From: Cytospora piceicola
Taxonomy: Eukaryota > Ascomycota > Sordariomycetes > Diaporthales > Cytosporaceae
Assembly: GCA_023375675.1 (NCBI GenBank)
Contig: JALQBC010000030.1
Span: 62,001-126,000, forward strand
Reading direction: 5' to 3'
DNA: 64,000 bases
This document shows, piece after piece, positions 1 to 9,886 of this stretch. Made by a program: the position numbers and the translations under genes. The stretch's first letter is position 1. Each line of letters begins with the position of its first letter. Below the pieces are notes generated by a model. The model had not been told where the DNA came from, ran no database searches, and saw only the letters and a program-made list of their open reading frames with translations.

Positions 1-203
1 GCACTTGAAGGCATCAGGTAGCCCAGAACGTTCCACTGAATTTTTCAATACACACCTTTCTGTTCTGGAGTGTGGCATTCGCGAAGCATGACGGAAGGAC
101 CGCGTAGCGGGCCCAGCAAGAGCTGCCCTAATGGAGCTCTCTCAAGAGCTTGCTCCTTTTATTCGAACGCAGCGAGCCATTTCAAATACGATTGGATAAA
201 GTG

Positions 204-259
204 CCTGCATCCTCTTCCCTGCATCCTCTTCCCTGCATCCTCTTCCCTGCATCCTCTTC
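204..259. repeat. Tandem repeat, 14-bp unit x4
   Basis: Four exact consecutive copies of CCTGCATCCTCTTC. The array lies upstream of the first gene, so it is either far upstream noncoding sequence or part of its 5' leader. No function is implied. The rest of 1-668 holds open frames but nothing I can support as a gene. Confidence 0.9.
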
Positions 260-668
260 TGAGTTCTTAGAGGCTGTGCCATGGTCAGACAGGGCTGGCA
301 CCCCACTGCTTGAATGAGAGACCCTAACCCTGGAATTGCGCCACTGTCATCCGGCAGCCACACAAGAACCTTGCTGTGGCGCTGCAACCGACGATTTTGT
401 CACCCCAGACGACACTCCTTCAAAACCCAGGCAATCACTCACGGGATTAGCGATCGGTGTGGACTTTCGTTTTTTTAAGATCAAGCACGCATCGTCCACA
501 GGATATGGCGTCGTTCGGAAATACGGTTTAAGCCAAATCCCGCCGTGGAGCCCAAGCATATCTTGGACGACAGCCGCCAGATCACCAGCAAACACATGTC
601 AAACCTCAGACGTCAGAGCAGCTTCTCACCAGATAAGGACTCGAGGCTGTTCTTTCCAACTGCCCGAG

Positions 669-1721
669 ATGTCTCAGGTACCAGGACCGTTGTCCGAGGC
701 TTTAACAGTCATCATCGCGACGTCGCCGACGCCCTCCGCGCCATCTGCTGAGCTGCTGGACACCATCCTGACCTCTTTCCAGGACTTCTGCCCGGCGCTG
801 TTGTCATGTAGGGTCATAGTCGTCTTCGACACATTCGACCGGGTTGCGGCGGTGAATCGTCTTAAGAAGGGCTCGGTAACCGCGGAGGGCGCTGCGAATT
901 TCCCGGTGTATAAGGAGAATGTGAAGAAGCTTATCTTTAAGCAGTTCGCCGGAAAGGAGGATGAGGATGTACCGATGATCGAGGAGCAGGGTGAAGCCGA
1001 GTTCGGATCGCCGTGCATGCCCGGGAACTGCACCCCCTTTACGGTTCGGAGGACGGAGGACAAGAGGGTTGTGTTCATCGAGCCTACTGAGCGTCTAGGT
1101 TTCGGCTTAGCAGTCAGGTCAGCACTGAGGTTGGTCGAGACTCCGTACGTGTGGGTGCAACAACATGACTGGAACCTGCATGCCGAGATCCCCATCCGGT
1201 CGATCCTGGAGGTCATGATGAACGCTCCCGAGGAAGCGCCCGTGAAGTACGTCTGCCTGCCTTCTCCCAGGATGCTGGGCTATGCAGACTCGGCGCACGT
1301 CAACCTGTACCCCTTTCTGAGGGAGCTGACTTCCTCTCTCAAGCGAGACTTTACGAGCTCAGAGAAGGTCAAGATTCCCCTCACACCGCTCTTCTTCTGG
1401 CACGACAAGACACATATCGCCGAGACCGAACACTATCTCAGCCGCGTCTTCCCCACTCGCCTGGCGATGCCGCGAGGGGCCTTCATCGAGGACTATATTG
1501 GCCAGCGGGCGAGGAACCAGATGAAGGAGGGGATGTTTGAGAAATGGGCATGCTGGCTGTACTACCCTGAGGGTGGCAAGTTGCAGTGCCTGAGGCACCT
1601 CCATGGTCGAACTTGGAGGGGCGTGGAGGGTGAAAGGCAGAAGGTAGAGGCTTCGAGGCTCAAAGGGAAAGTTCCAAAGCCGGAACCCTTTAAAGCTGAG
1701 TTGAGCAAACTTCATGCCTGA
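669..1721 (+). CDS. Conserved hypothetical protein, possibly glycosyltransferase-like
   Basis: Intronless frame of 350 aa starting at the ATG of MSQVPGPLSE. The frame is open further upstream to about 336, but that part is Ser/Thr/Cys-rich with no family character, so I chose the internal ATG, after which the protein reads as a folded domain. The N-terminus (LTVIIATSPTPSAPSAE...CRVIVVFDTFDR) has the pattern of a beta-strand followed by a loop and a second strand, as in GT-A type glycosyltransferases. A later VWVQQHDWNL segment could hold a metal or donor site. This assignment is by fold impression only; I cannot name a family. It ends 157 bp before the first BTB gene on the same strand. Function unknown; existence as a gene is fairly secure from length and composition. 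Confidence 0.65.
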   Translation: MSQVPGPLSEALTVIIATSPTPSAPSAELLDTILTSFQDFCPALLSCRVIVVFDTFDRVAAVNRLKKGSVTAEGAANFPVYKENVKKLIFKQFAGKEDEDVPMIEEQGEAEFGSPCMPGNCTPFTVRRTEDKRVVFIEPTERLGFGLAVRSALRLVETPYVWVQQHDWNLHAEIPIRSILEVMMNAPEEAPVKYVCLPSPRMLGYADSAHVNLYPFLRELTSSLKRDFTSSEKVKIPLTPLFFWHDKTHIAETEHYLSRVFPTRLAMPRGAFIEDYIGQRARNQMKEGMFEKWACWLYYPEGGKLQCLRHLHGRTWRGVEGERQKVEASRLKGKVPKPEPFKAELSKLHA

Positions 1722-1877
1722 TAACTCCAAGGTTGGAATTTTACATCGCAGTGGACACCTGTTGCCTTATAATTGCGTTTATCCGGTTCTCAACATAACC
1801 CGCTCTTCTATCATCCTACCACCTCATCACACCTCGGAAGTACCACGAGTACACCGACAGCTCCAGGGCTGACCATC

Positions 1878-2990
1878 ATGTCTGGCACCAAGAGAAATGG
1901 CGACTGCTCCTTCGACGAGCAGTCTCTACAGAAGTCAAACGCAACGTGAGTCCCCCATCCCCCTTTCCCCTTCCGCCAGCTTGGTCGCGGGGTAGGCTGA
2001 TACTGACTGATGGTCGAAAGTCTTCTTGAAAGCGGAATGCTCGCCGACGCCGAGGTCCGCTGTGGCAGTCGCGCTTGGAAGGTCCACAAAGCGATCTTGT
2101 GCACCAGAAGCGAGTGGTTCAAGAAGGCTCTCATGGGCCCTTTTAAGGTGCGAATGAGGTTTGTGGAGGTTTTTTTCCCAGGCCACTAATTGATGTCTTG
2201 GGACTAGGAAGCCGCAACGGGCGTTGTCACGATCGAGATTTGCACTGAAGATGAAGTCGACCTTCTGTTGCATTACCTTTATACCGGATGTAAGTAATCT
2301 CAGGCACAAGTAGTTATCATCTTTATCACCTAACGTCTAATTCTTGTGGCAGTCGTCAATGTAAACAAACTTGTTTCCAGCGACAACAATCTCATCAATC
2401 TAGTGCGAGTCTGGAAGCTAGCAGACTTCTTCTGTCTAGCTAAACTGCGTCACCTTTCCCTCCAGGCACGCGACAAACTTCTCAAGAAGTTGGCCTACTA
2501 CCATGGCATCTGTGAGCCGTACCGCGCGGCGGACATGCGCGAAATCGATGCAACAATCCGAGCGTTGTACGAGGAAGACAGTGTAGACATCCGGGACAAC
2601 TTCCGACATCCTCTCCTGGCCGTCATGCTCTTGGGCGCTCAACTCCTCGCCAAGGAGCCGGTCTTCAAGAAGCTCGTTCACGAGCTGACGGAATTCGGGT
2701 CGGACTGGGCCCTGGGGCTCATGGGATGCCTCGGCGACGTGGCGAAGCCTAGGCATTCTCAAAGGCTATACCGATGTGCAACTTGTGGCCAGCAAGTAGG
2801 GTGGTGTACCTTGAATTTTGCCAAGTGGGTCAAGGAGAGGAATCTGGAGACGCAATGTGCGAAATGTATCGCTGCTCCAACCTGGGAGGATTGGGTTGGC
2901 AAGACGACGGAGGACAATGGCACGACCGACAAGCATCCGTCCCGGGCCTCGATGGCACTTCCGATGACAGGGGACAAGCTTTTTATTTGA
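1878..2990 (+). CDS. BTB/POZ domain protein, tandem copy 1
   Basis: Four exons fit: 1878-1945, 2021-2147, 2208-2289 and 2353-2990, all GT-AG and in phase, giving 304 aa. The BTB core is visible as GMLADAEVRCG, then AWKVHKAILCTRSEWFKKAL, then LLLHYLYTG, the usual order of beta-strand, helix 'VHKxxLCxRSxxF' and YxYTG. After it comes a helical region containing VWKLADFFCL, then a C-terminal pair CATC...CAKC that resembles a four-cysteine zinc ribbon. BTB proteins of this type are dimerising adaptors, often for cullin-3; no MATH, Kelch or ankyrin domain is present. It is the first of three tandem paralogs and the only one with an intron after LYTG. Its target is unknown. Confidence 0.85.
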
Positions 2991-3721
2991 TTCAGAGAAC
3001 TTAACTTGAGTGTCGTGTAATTTACCAGTCTGCCGGGATTGACTGCAATTGAGAAGGTTTTGACGCAAAGACTCGGTGCCCTTGCTTTTCCTTGTTTATG
3101 CCGACATGTGCGTGTCAACAGTCCCCAACAGCTGGAGTTACTGGAGCAACTGATCTTTGTTCCGCCTTGGTGACTTCCCGAAATAACCGTACATATGTAG
3201 ACATCGCACACGGCGCTGGAGCTTACGACACTTGAAATAGTATTTACCCACATTCTCCTTTTTTTTTCACTGCGTATTTGACCAAACACCCAGTCAAGAT
3301 CAAGCCTAAATTCTTTCCAATAACAGAAAGAACCGAGCGCTTCCTCCTCGTACACACACTTTACAAGTCTTGTTGTGAACTACCAAGGAATTTATCTTTC
3401 GCGCTCTCAGAGCTTTGTCGCTTGTTTTCTAGGGTCTGCCGACACGTCTATCGCGTTGAAACCCCCACTCTTCAATCAAAAATACAATACAGCCCTCCGG
3501 TTTGAAGCAGCTTGACATCCTAGCAGGCCCTTACCAACAATCCACCATATCAAGAGGGAAGCCGACGAGATACAGCTGCACTCTCCAGTGGGAAGTATCG
3601 ATTTAGAGCACCGCCACCTGTCTACACAAGGCTTACTGGGAACTCAACAAAGAGGTCTCCCACTTAATCCCTGAATACGCACCTCGACCGGATTTCACAC
3701 GCAGCATCCACCACTGGCAAC
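2991..3721. other. Intergenic between BTB copies 1 and 2
   Basis: About 730 bp containing the 3' flank of BTB copy 1 and the promoter and leader of copy 2. No coding segment, RNA gene or mobile element is supported. Confidence 0.6.
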
Positions 3722-4755
3722 ATGGCCCTAAAACTCGCGAACAACGATGGGGTCTGGACCGCAGCTGATAAGGTCTACCGGTCCTCTGATACTGAGTAAG
3801 TCCCAGACCGTGGATGACTACCTCGAGCAGAATACTGACAACTACAAGGCTCCTGAAATCTGGGCTACTGGCTGATGTTGAAGTGCACTGCGTTGAGACC
3901 AAACGCGTCTGGAAGGTCCACAAGGCCATTTTGTGCAGTCGATCTGATTGGTTCAAGAAAGCTTTGACGGGCAAGTTTTGGAAGGTAAGCTAGTTACATG
4001 CATCTCACGGGTAGCCAGCCATCTATGGACCTCGGCGACAAGCTAACGCACGAATTCAGGAGGGACAGACCGGCATTGTCAGAATCAGTGAAACCCCCGA
4101 GAAACATATCGACCTGGTTATTACCTTCATCTATACGGGGTCCGTCAACCTGCAAAAGTCCTTTGGTGACGAACATGTCTGGATCAGCAGCATGAAGGTT
4201 TGGAAGCTGGGAGACTTCTTCTGCCTTGACGAGCTCCAGAAGCTTGCGACCAAGGGCCGAGACGATGCGGCTTTACACTGGGCCAAGACATACGCCCTCC
4301 ATCTCGACAAGGACACGCTCTCCGAATTCCCTCCCAAGATGCTCGAGTCTCTCGTCCAGGCCATCGCGGCCCTGTATCGCGATGACAGGGACGACATCGA
4401 CTTCAGAAGCGCTTTCGGGCCACGTCTTCTGAGCATGGCAATCTCTAGCATCTCCCTCCTTTCAAACAGCGCCGAGTTCAGATCCATCCTTCACGATATC
4501 CCGGGATTCGCTGTCGAATGGTCGGTGGAGCTGATGTTGTGCGTCGGCGCGATGAGCAGCTTGCACGGTGCACACATACGCTTGAGAAGGGAGGTAGCGC
4601 GTAAGTATGGCACCTCCAGGTGTGCCAAGTGTAATGCGATAACCGATACTCTATACCCAAACATCGTGATTTGGGCCAAGAACCCTGGGAAGCATCATGA
4701 CGAGATGGTCTGCGAGAGTTGCTTTCCCATGCCGACATTGGAACAGTGGCGATAG
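3722..4755 (+). CDS. BTB/POZ domain protein, tandem copy 2
   Basis: Three exons fit: 3722-3795, 3849-3984 and 4060-4755, giving 301 aa. The first two introns sit at the same positions and phases as in copies 1 and 3. BTB signatures are GLLADVEVHC, VWKVHKAILCSRSDWFKKAL and VITFIYTGSVNL. The segment VWKLGDFFCLDEL matches the other copies almost exactly. The C-terminus carries CAKC and, about 30 residues on, CESC, so a zinc ribbon is plausible. Compared with copy 1 it has a two-residue-longer loop before VWKVHK and lacks the third intron. It is intact, with no premature stop. Role unknown; most likely a substrate adaptor or protein-protein interaction module. Confidence 0.85.
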
Positions 4756-5069
4756 GTTTGATCGCCGGGTGACAATGGCAGGATTCGTGGCTGCGGATGG
4801 AAGAGGGTATCATGAAATCATCCAACTATTGCTACTGGGCCCTGGGTGGGGACGTCGGAGAACACTTGAGGTTATTCTGCTCTCAAACATATGGCCTTGT
4901 ACAATTGACGATGGATTTTGCGCATTGATTTTACAGAAGGCTTACCGACACAGCTAGCTAGAGCTTTGTGGTAGACTGAGAACTCGTAATTTCTTTATAA
5001 CACCTGCAAGTACTAGTACACTAGGCTGGCTTCTCGAGCCTTTCGCAGTAATCATTGATGATAGAAACA

Positions 5070-5275
5070 AGAATACCTACTTAGGTACCTAAGTCTATCG
5101 CTTCTTCAGCACGTTCGTCACTTACCTACTAAGATAAGTATCTAGCTAGGTACTTGGGTACGTACTTACCCACCCTGGGTAGGATAACCTACCTAGGTAC
5201 TTAGCCTACCTACTTAGCACGTGTCTAGGAACGTGAGTACTTGAGTACCTAATTAATTCCAGTAGGTACCTGAAT
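5070..5275. repeat. Cluster of AGGTACCT-type palindromes
   Basis: The stretch is full of overlapping TAGGTACCTA, CTAGGTACTT, ACCTACCTAGGTACTT and related words, many self-complementary. It lies between BTB copies 2 and 3, in their shared intergenic space (4756-5546). The same word family recurs near 24495-24522, 38157-38171, 39205-39224, 51828-51850, 51957-51979 and 52040-52165. It could be a simple low-complexity motif family or a regulatory word; I see no coding potential. Confidence 0.7.
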
Positions 5276-5546
5276 AGCCAGAAACCTCGCCTTGTCCTTT
5301 TCTTTCACGTGCCTTTTGCTGGACACCTCAATGCTCCTTTTCGTCTCTGTTTGAGCTTGTTCACAGCCAATGACCTCGCCTACCCCTTCTCAATTTCTCT
5401 CAGTCTGCGTCTAGGTTCGAAGTTGTGCCCACGAACAATCTCTTGTTTGCCACATCTTTTCAGTCTCCCTACATCGACCGTCAAGTCAGCACATCACAAC
5501 CGTGCCAGCACAGCGCTGCCGTGTCGGCACATTGAAGCCATTGAAT

Positions 5547-6530
5547 ATGGCCGAAATGAAGGGACCTAGCCTCTGGGCTTTGACCCAGGGCACCTTTCAG
5601 AAAGGCGACCTCGAGTAAGCTTGTCTGCCGTTGTGACGACTACATACTCACAAGTCCTCCTTCTAACTGAGCTCCAGGCTTCTCAAGACTGGCTTGCTTG
5701 CCGACGCGCAAGTCGAGTGTGGCAGTCGCACCTGGAACGTCCACAAAGTCATCCTCTGCACCCGAAGCAAGTGGTTCAAGAAAGCCCTCTTGGGACCCTT
5801 TGAGGTATTCAATCCTTTTCTTAAACTAAGTGGATCGATCACAATGCTGACACCGTACCAATAGGAAGGACAGACTGGCAAGGTCACGCTCACTGCCTTC
5901 ACAGAGGACGAGGTGGACTGCCTCCTCCGCTTCCTCTATGTTGGATCTGTCGATTTCAAAAAGGCCTTCCCAAATTTGACAATTCTGGTCGCCATCTTCA
6001 GGGCCTGGAAGCTGGCCGACTTCTTCTGTCTCGACATACTGCACGATCTCCTTACTCAAGCACTTAACAACGAGACGAGAAGGATCGCCAAAAACCTGTG
6101 CGACCCCTTAGAGGAGGAAATCGATGTCAACTCAAACGTCGAAGACGAAGTACTTCCCGCGATCCGAGCTATATACCAGGATGATGTGGCCGCCGTGAAA
6201 GACATAATCATGCGCCCCATGTTGGGGCTAGTGATTGCAACCATGCACCGTCTCCAGCCACGAGCAGACTTCCAGAGCCTGTTCCGAGAGATTCCCGAGT
6301 TCTCTGTGGACTGGTCAACTGCATTTATGGGCGGTATGGATGCAGGATTGCCTGACCTAGACGGCCGACGTTGGCAGTGTGGTTACTGCAACTCCATCGT
6401 ACGCAAAAACAATGGCTTCGTGGACGGTTTCAAGTGGATCAAACACAGAAAAGTGTACCTTGTATGTTCTGAATGCTTCGAAGTACCAGCTCTTTCTGGG
6501 TGGGAAGAGTCTGAGTCTGAGTCCTCATAA
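5547..6530 (+). CDS. BTB/POZ domain protein, tandem copy 3
   Basis: Three exons fit: 5547-5614, 5678-5804 and 5865-6530, giving 286 aa. The intron after GDLE and the intron after GPFE match those of the other two copies. Core motifs are GLLADAQVECG, TWNVHKVILCTRSKWFKKAL, EVDCLLRFLYVGSVDF and AWKLADFFCLDIL. The C-terminus has CGYC and CSEC spaced like the cysteine pairs of copies 1 and 2 and ends in a short acidic tail. In the GPFE-EGQTG region it is closer to copy 2 downstream and closer to copy 1 upstream (CGSR..W), which could reflect exchange between copies. Intact and probably expressed; function unknown. Confidence 0.85.
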
Positions 6531-7530
6531 ATGCCAGGGAAGTGGTGGGACGCTTGTATCACACGGCTGCAGCGAGAAGGAAATCATTTGATCAGTACAT
6601 GTATGAGGGGACCAGCCACACATACTTGAAAGGAGTTTCTTCTTGCGTTGGATTGCGATGATCATCACATATTCCTCAGCTGAATTATTGTACAAAGTGT
6701 CTGCAGGCTCTTGGAATTCCATACGACAAACTGCAATCTGGATACTGGGATGGTACTCCTTGAATTCAAGAGAATAAGAGGATACCCTCCTTATTACACT
6801 CAGCTCTTCTTGTGGGTAACCAATATCTCATGGTCTCGTCTCGGCTCTCAAGTCGACGTGTATCGTACGTACTGCAGAAATACCTAAACCCCTACAAATC
6901 AAAAGCCAAGAGCCACTATAAAGTCCTCATCCAAACGTGTCAGCTGCCTCGTAGCCCATTCACTAGGATGTTCGTGTTAGCAGCCCCTGCAACGGCAACA
7001 TGTCCTCCAGGCACCAATTTCCACAGAACACCAGCACTGGTGCTTTCAGGACTGATGTTTCTTATTGGCGCTCCGAGATCAAAGCACTAGTGCATTACCA
7101 GTGCGTTGGATCACAAATCAAGGATCCGTAATCATTGTCCACGTACGTGTCTAATGACAGTGCGTCAATAAACGGTCATCCAGGTTTGCAAGTTGAAGAA
7201 TACATAGCATTGAACAGCATTGTTCGATATGACATTTCAGTACAGCCCTCGGGCTGTGATGGGGAAGGGAGGGAGAGGAGATGATAAGGAACTTCTTACC
7301 CAAGTTGATCGATGCCTCTGCGCCACCGCAAGTGCAGTTGAGCCAGGGACGAGTAAGCCCAGTGCTGTGTTACGTAATCAGGCCTACAGCGTTACTTCCT
7401 TCCCTTTAGTTACACCTATTTCTTTCCCTTCCTTTAGGCCTTAGGCCTGTTTGTTTACTCTCCTTCAACAACAACACACCCACTGGAATCGAATGACTGT
7501 ACCATACATGCAAACGTGCCTGTTTTTCAG
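6531..7530. other. Intergenic between BTB copy 3 and the CVNH gene
   Basis: About 1 kb, the 3' flanks of two convergent genes. Short open frames show no conserved features. It contains one half of the 35-bp duplicated block described separately. Confidence 0.6.
7436..7470. repeat. Short dispersed repeat, copy A
   Basis: The 35-bp block containing TTAGGCCTGTTTGTTTACT is repeated at 9451-9485 in the same orientation with three mismatches. Both copies are preceded by CCCTTCC runs and followed by CA-rich sequence. Origin unknown; it may be a fragment of a dispersed element. Confidence 0.75.
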
Positions 7531-7986
7531 TCAGATCCAGCTCGTGTTGATACCTGATATGCTGCTGTAGTAGATGGCGTCCGGCAGCCAGTTGAGGGAG
7601 CAGTCATCGCACGAGTCTCCGAATTTGCCGTATATTTCGTACTGTGAGGCACCAAGTGAAGCAGAATCAGTGAGTTTGGATCTTCCTAGGCCTCATTGTT
7701 GTCTGTCTGGGCTTGGTAGGCATGGTTTGCCACTCATCGCCATGTTGAGGAAGGGGACTACTGGAGGCTGGCTGGAACTCACGGTGATCTCGCCATCCGC
7801 GTATCCAAAGCAGTCATTGAGGTCGAGCGACGAGGTATCATACGTCCCCTTGCCGTCGCCCGAGTCGCAGGACGCGGTCAAGGTATCGTCAGACGAATCC
7901 AGGGTCTCGTCTTTGCAGTAGTAGCTGAAGTCCTCTGCCAGGACAGACGCTGCGAGCAGGCAGAGAGGTAGAGCGTATTTGAACAT
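7531..7986 (-). CDS. Secreted cyanovirin-N homology (CVNH) protein
   Basis: Two exons, 7783-7986 and 7641-7531 reading leftward, give 104 aa. Residues 1-17 (MFKYALPLCLLAASVLA) form a signal peptide. The mature part begins EDFSYYCKD and runs through LTASCDSGDG and SSLDLNDCFGYADGEI. After the intron come GKFGDSCDDCSL and a short tail. SxLDLNxCxGxxxG and GxFxxSCxxCxL are the hallmark segments of the CVNH fold, a small lectin-like domain. The intron falls inside the domain in phase 0, GTGAGT to CAG. CVNH proteins in fungi are often secreted and some bind mannose-type glycans; binding here is inferred. The usual domain is about 100 aa, so this mature protein of about 87 aa is slightly short at its C-terminus. 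Confidence 0.8.
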
Positions 7987-9769
7987 CTCAGGAGAGTTGG
8001 GATGATGATGATATGGAATTCTGGGATGAATAGACTGTGTTTGTCCCTTGAAACGTGTGGGAAAACGAGGAAAACGTCAACTGGTGTGGAGAGAAGCGTT
8101 CCTAGGGATGGTTTTATACTATTCTCTATCCTCCCAAACATCTGATCATCAGTACAGTACTGATAAAATATCTTTCTCTAGACCACGGCCCCGATGTGGC
8201 ACCACAACTCATTACCCTGCTATCGGCGTTACATGTGCCGTCACGGTGAAGGCTCTTAGCTTGATCCTTCTCGGTCCCTTCATATTAACCCCATGCCAGA
8301 AGAAGCATGTGGTAGTATAGCCACCGCCGGGCTTCCGTCAGTCTCATGTTATCCGCGTTTAAAATGCGACTGGTTCATGGTTCATCATATAAAGCGGAAT
8401 ATCTCAACCACTGGTCCGAGAGCAGAACCTTGTTCCGGAAGCTGAGAAGTCAGGGGTAATCATGCTCATTCGAGTTGTCGTACCTGTTAGTATCACTGGA
8501 TATATCGTCGGATCCGTACACATCGTGGTGGTGCGTGTTTGGTCCCGATCATGCGGCTACACATGTATCAACTGAGAACATGTACATATGTGGGTTGCTG
8601 AAGCTAAGGACAGTCGTTCCTTTCTACTCTCGGTCCCGAGGTCTTGTGGGTTATTTGATCCTTCGAGCTGTATCACAAAAGTCCCTTGCTTGATATATGC
8701 ACTGTCGTACCATAGTCCTGTTAAAATTAGATTAGTACATGGGTTGCATCCCGGTGGCAATTTTATATGGCTTTGTAGATGTTGTGTAAGCGCATAAGCC
8801 TCAGAATAGGCTTGTCCTCATCCTGGGTAATAGACCACGAAGGACTTAGACTGCCCAGCGATAGAACCTGACTATGTAAGTAATTATGTGTAGGCAGCCA
8901 TTTTACTGCACCACCAATAGTTGTTGCAGCCTCAGTTGCATGATTGACTCCTTCAAAGAGCCTCAGCTTTCTTCCTCTCCAGTAGTGGGTAATAAAATTG
9001 CATATTAACTCGAGGATCTGCTGTTCTAGCGGCCTAATATATGTACCGCGAATCGCTCTTTCGGGGCTCTGACAGTGACACGCGCCGGTCATATTATAAC
9101 ACTAGCAGCAATAGTATATATCTATTTTTCATACTTCGTATATCCGATCAAAGCACGAGGGGACCATCCGGGCTCTTCTCCTCAAGTTGTGCTCGTCTGG
9201 CCATAGTCCATCTAGTAGCGAGGCCTCTACCTTTTTCGACCTCTCTTATGTATGTATGCCCTGAACCCCCTCCGAAAATCAATTAGAAATGCGCCGCACG
9301 CTGCACCTCTGTTATTCGTACTCCATCTAATTCACTGCAAATGTCTTTCCCGGCCTTCGTCATCTTATCCGTTTCACAGTATATACCTATTACGTCAGCG
9401 GATCTTCTTTCCTTCGCTTACACAGTACACACATTCCCTTCCCTTCCCTTAGGCTTTAGGCCTGTTTGTTTACTTCCCTTCAACACACACACACACACAC
9501 ACAACGGAAACTCTACTATAGACTGAATTGGCTGTATTTCATACCCATATGGGCCCTTGTTTTCGGAGTCCTCTTTATTGCTGCCTCCCCCCCCCCCCCT
9601 CCCGGCCAGACAGCGCTTGATTTTGTGGGGCATCAGAATCATAGTACACACAACACTGAATGCGCCAAGATCCCTGCGGCGGCACAAGCATCGAACAAAC
9701 AACACCTTCGTCCTCAATACAACAGAGGCAGCTTTCTGAGCAAGATACATTCTATAGATTTTGCCCGTC
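7987..9769. other. Intergenic upstream of CVNH and kinase genes
   Basis: About 1.8 kb of AT-moderate sequence between two divergently read genes. No coding segment is supported. It contains the second copy of the 35-bp repeat, a (CA)n tract at about 9484-9503 and a 12-base C run near 9588-9599. Confidence 0.6.
9451..9485. repeat. Short dispersed repeat, copy B
   Basis: Second copy of the 35-bp block at 7436-7470, 32 of 35 positions identical, same orientation. It runs straight into the (CA)n tract. Confidence 0.75.
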
Positions 9770-9886
9770 ATGCAACTTTGGCGCTCACTACATCCTACTA
9801 CAAGTTGCCTATCAAGCTCGATATTACCGAAGATCCGCCCCTACTATCTTGCATTAGTGTTTGTGTCCTATCGTCAGGCTAGAGGG

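Noticed and set aside
204..259. CRISPR-like or minisatellite array
   Set aside because: Repeats are back to back with no spacers, and the genome is fungal; it is a plain tandem repeat.
336..668. Upstream extension of the first hypothetical protein
   Set aside because: Open but Cys/Ser/Thr-rich without protein character; the internal ATG at 669 fits better.
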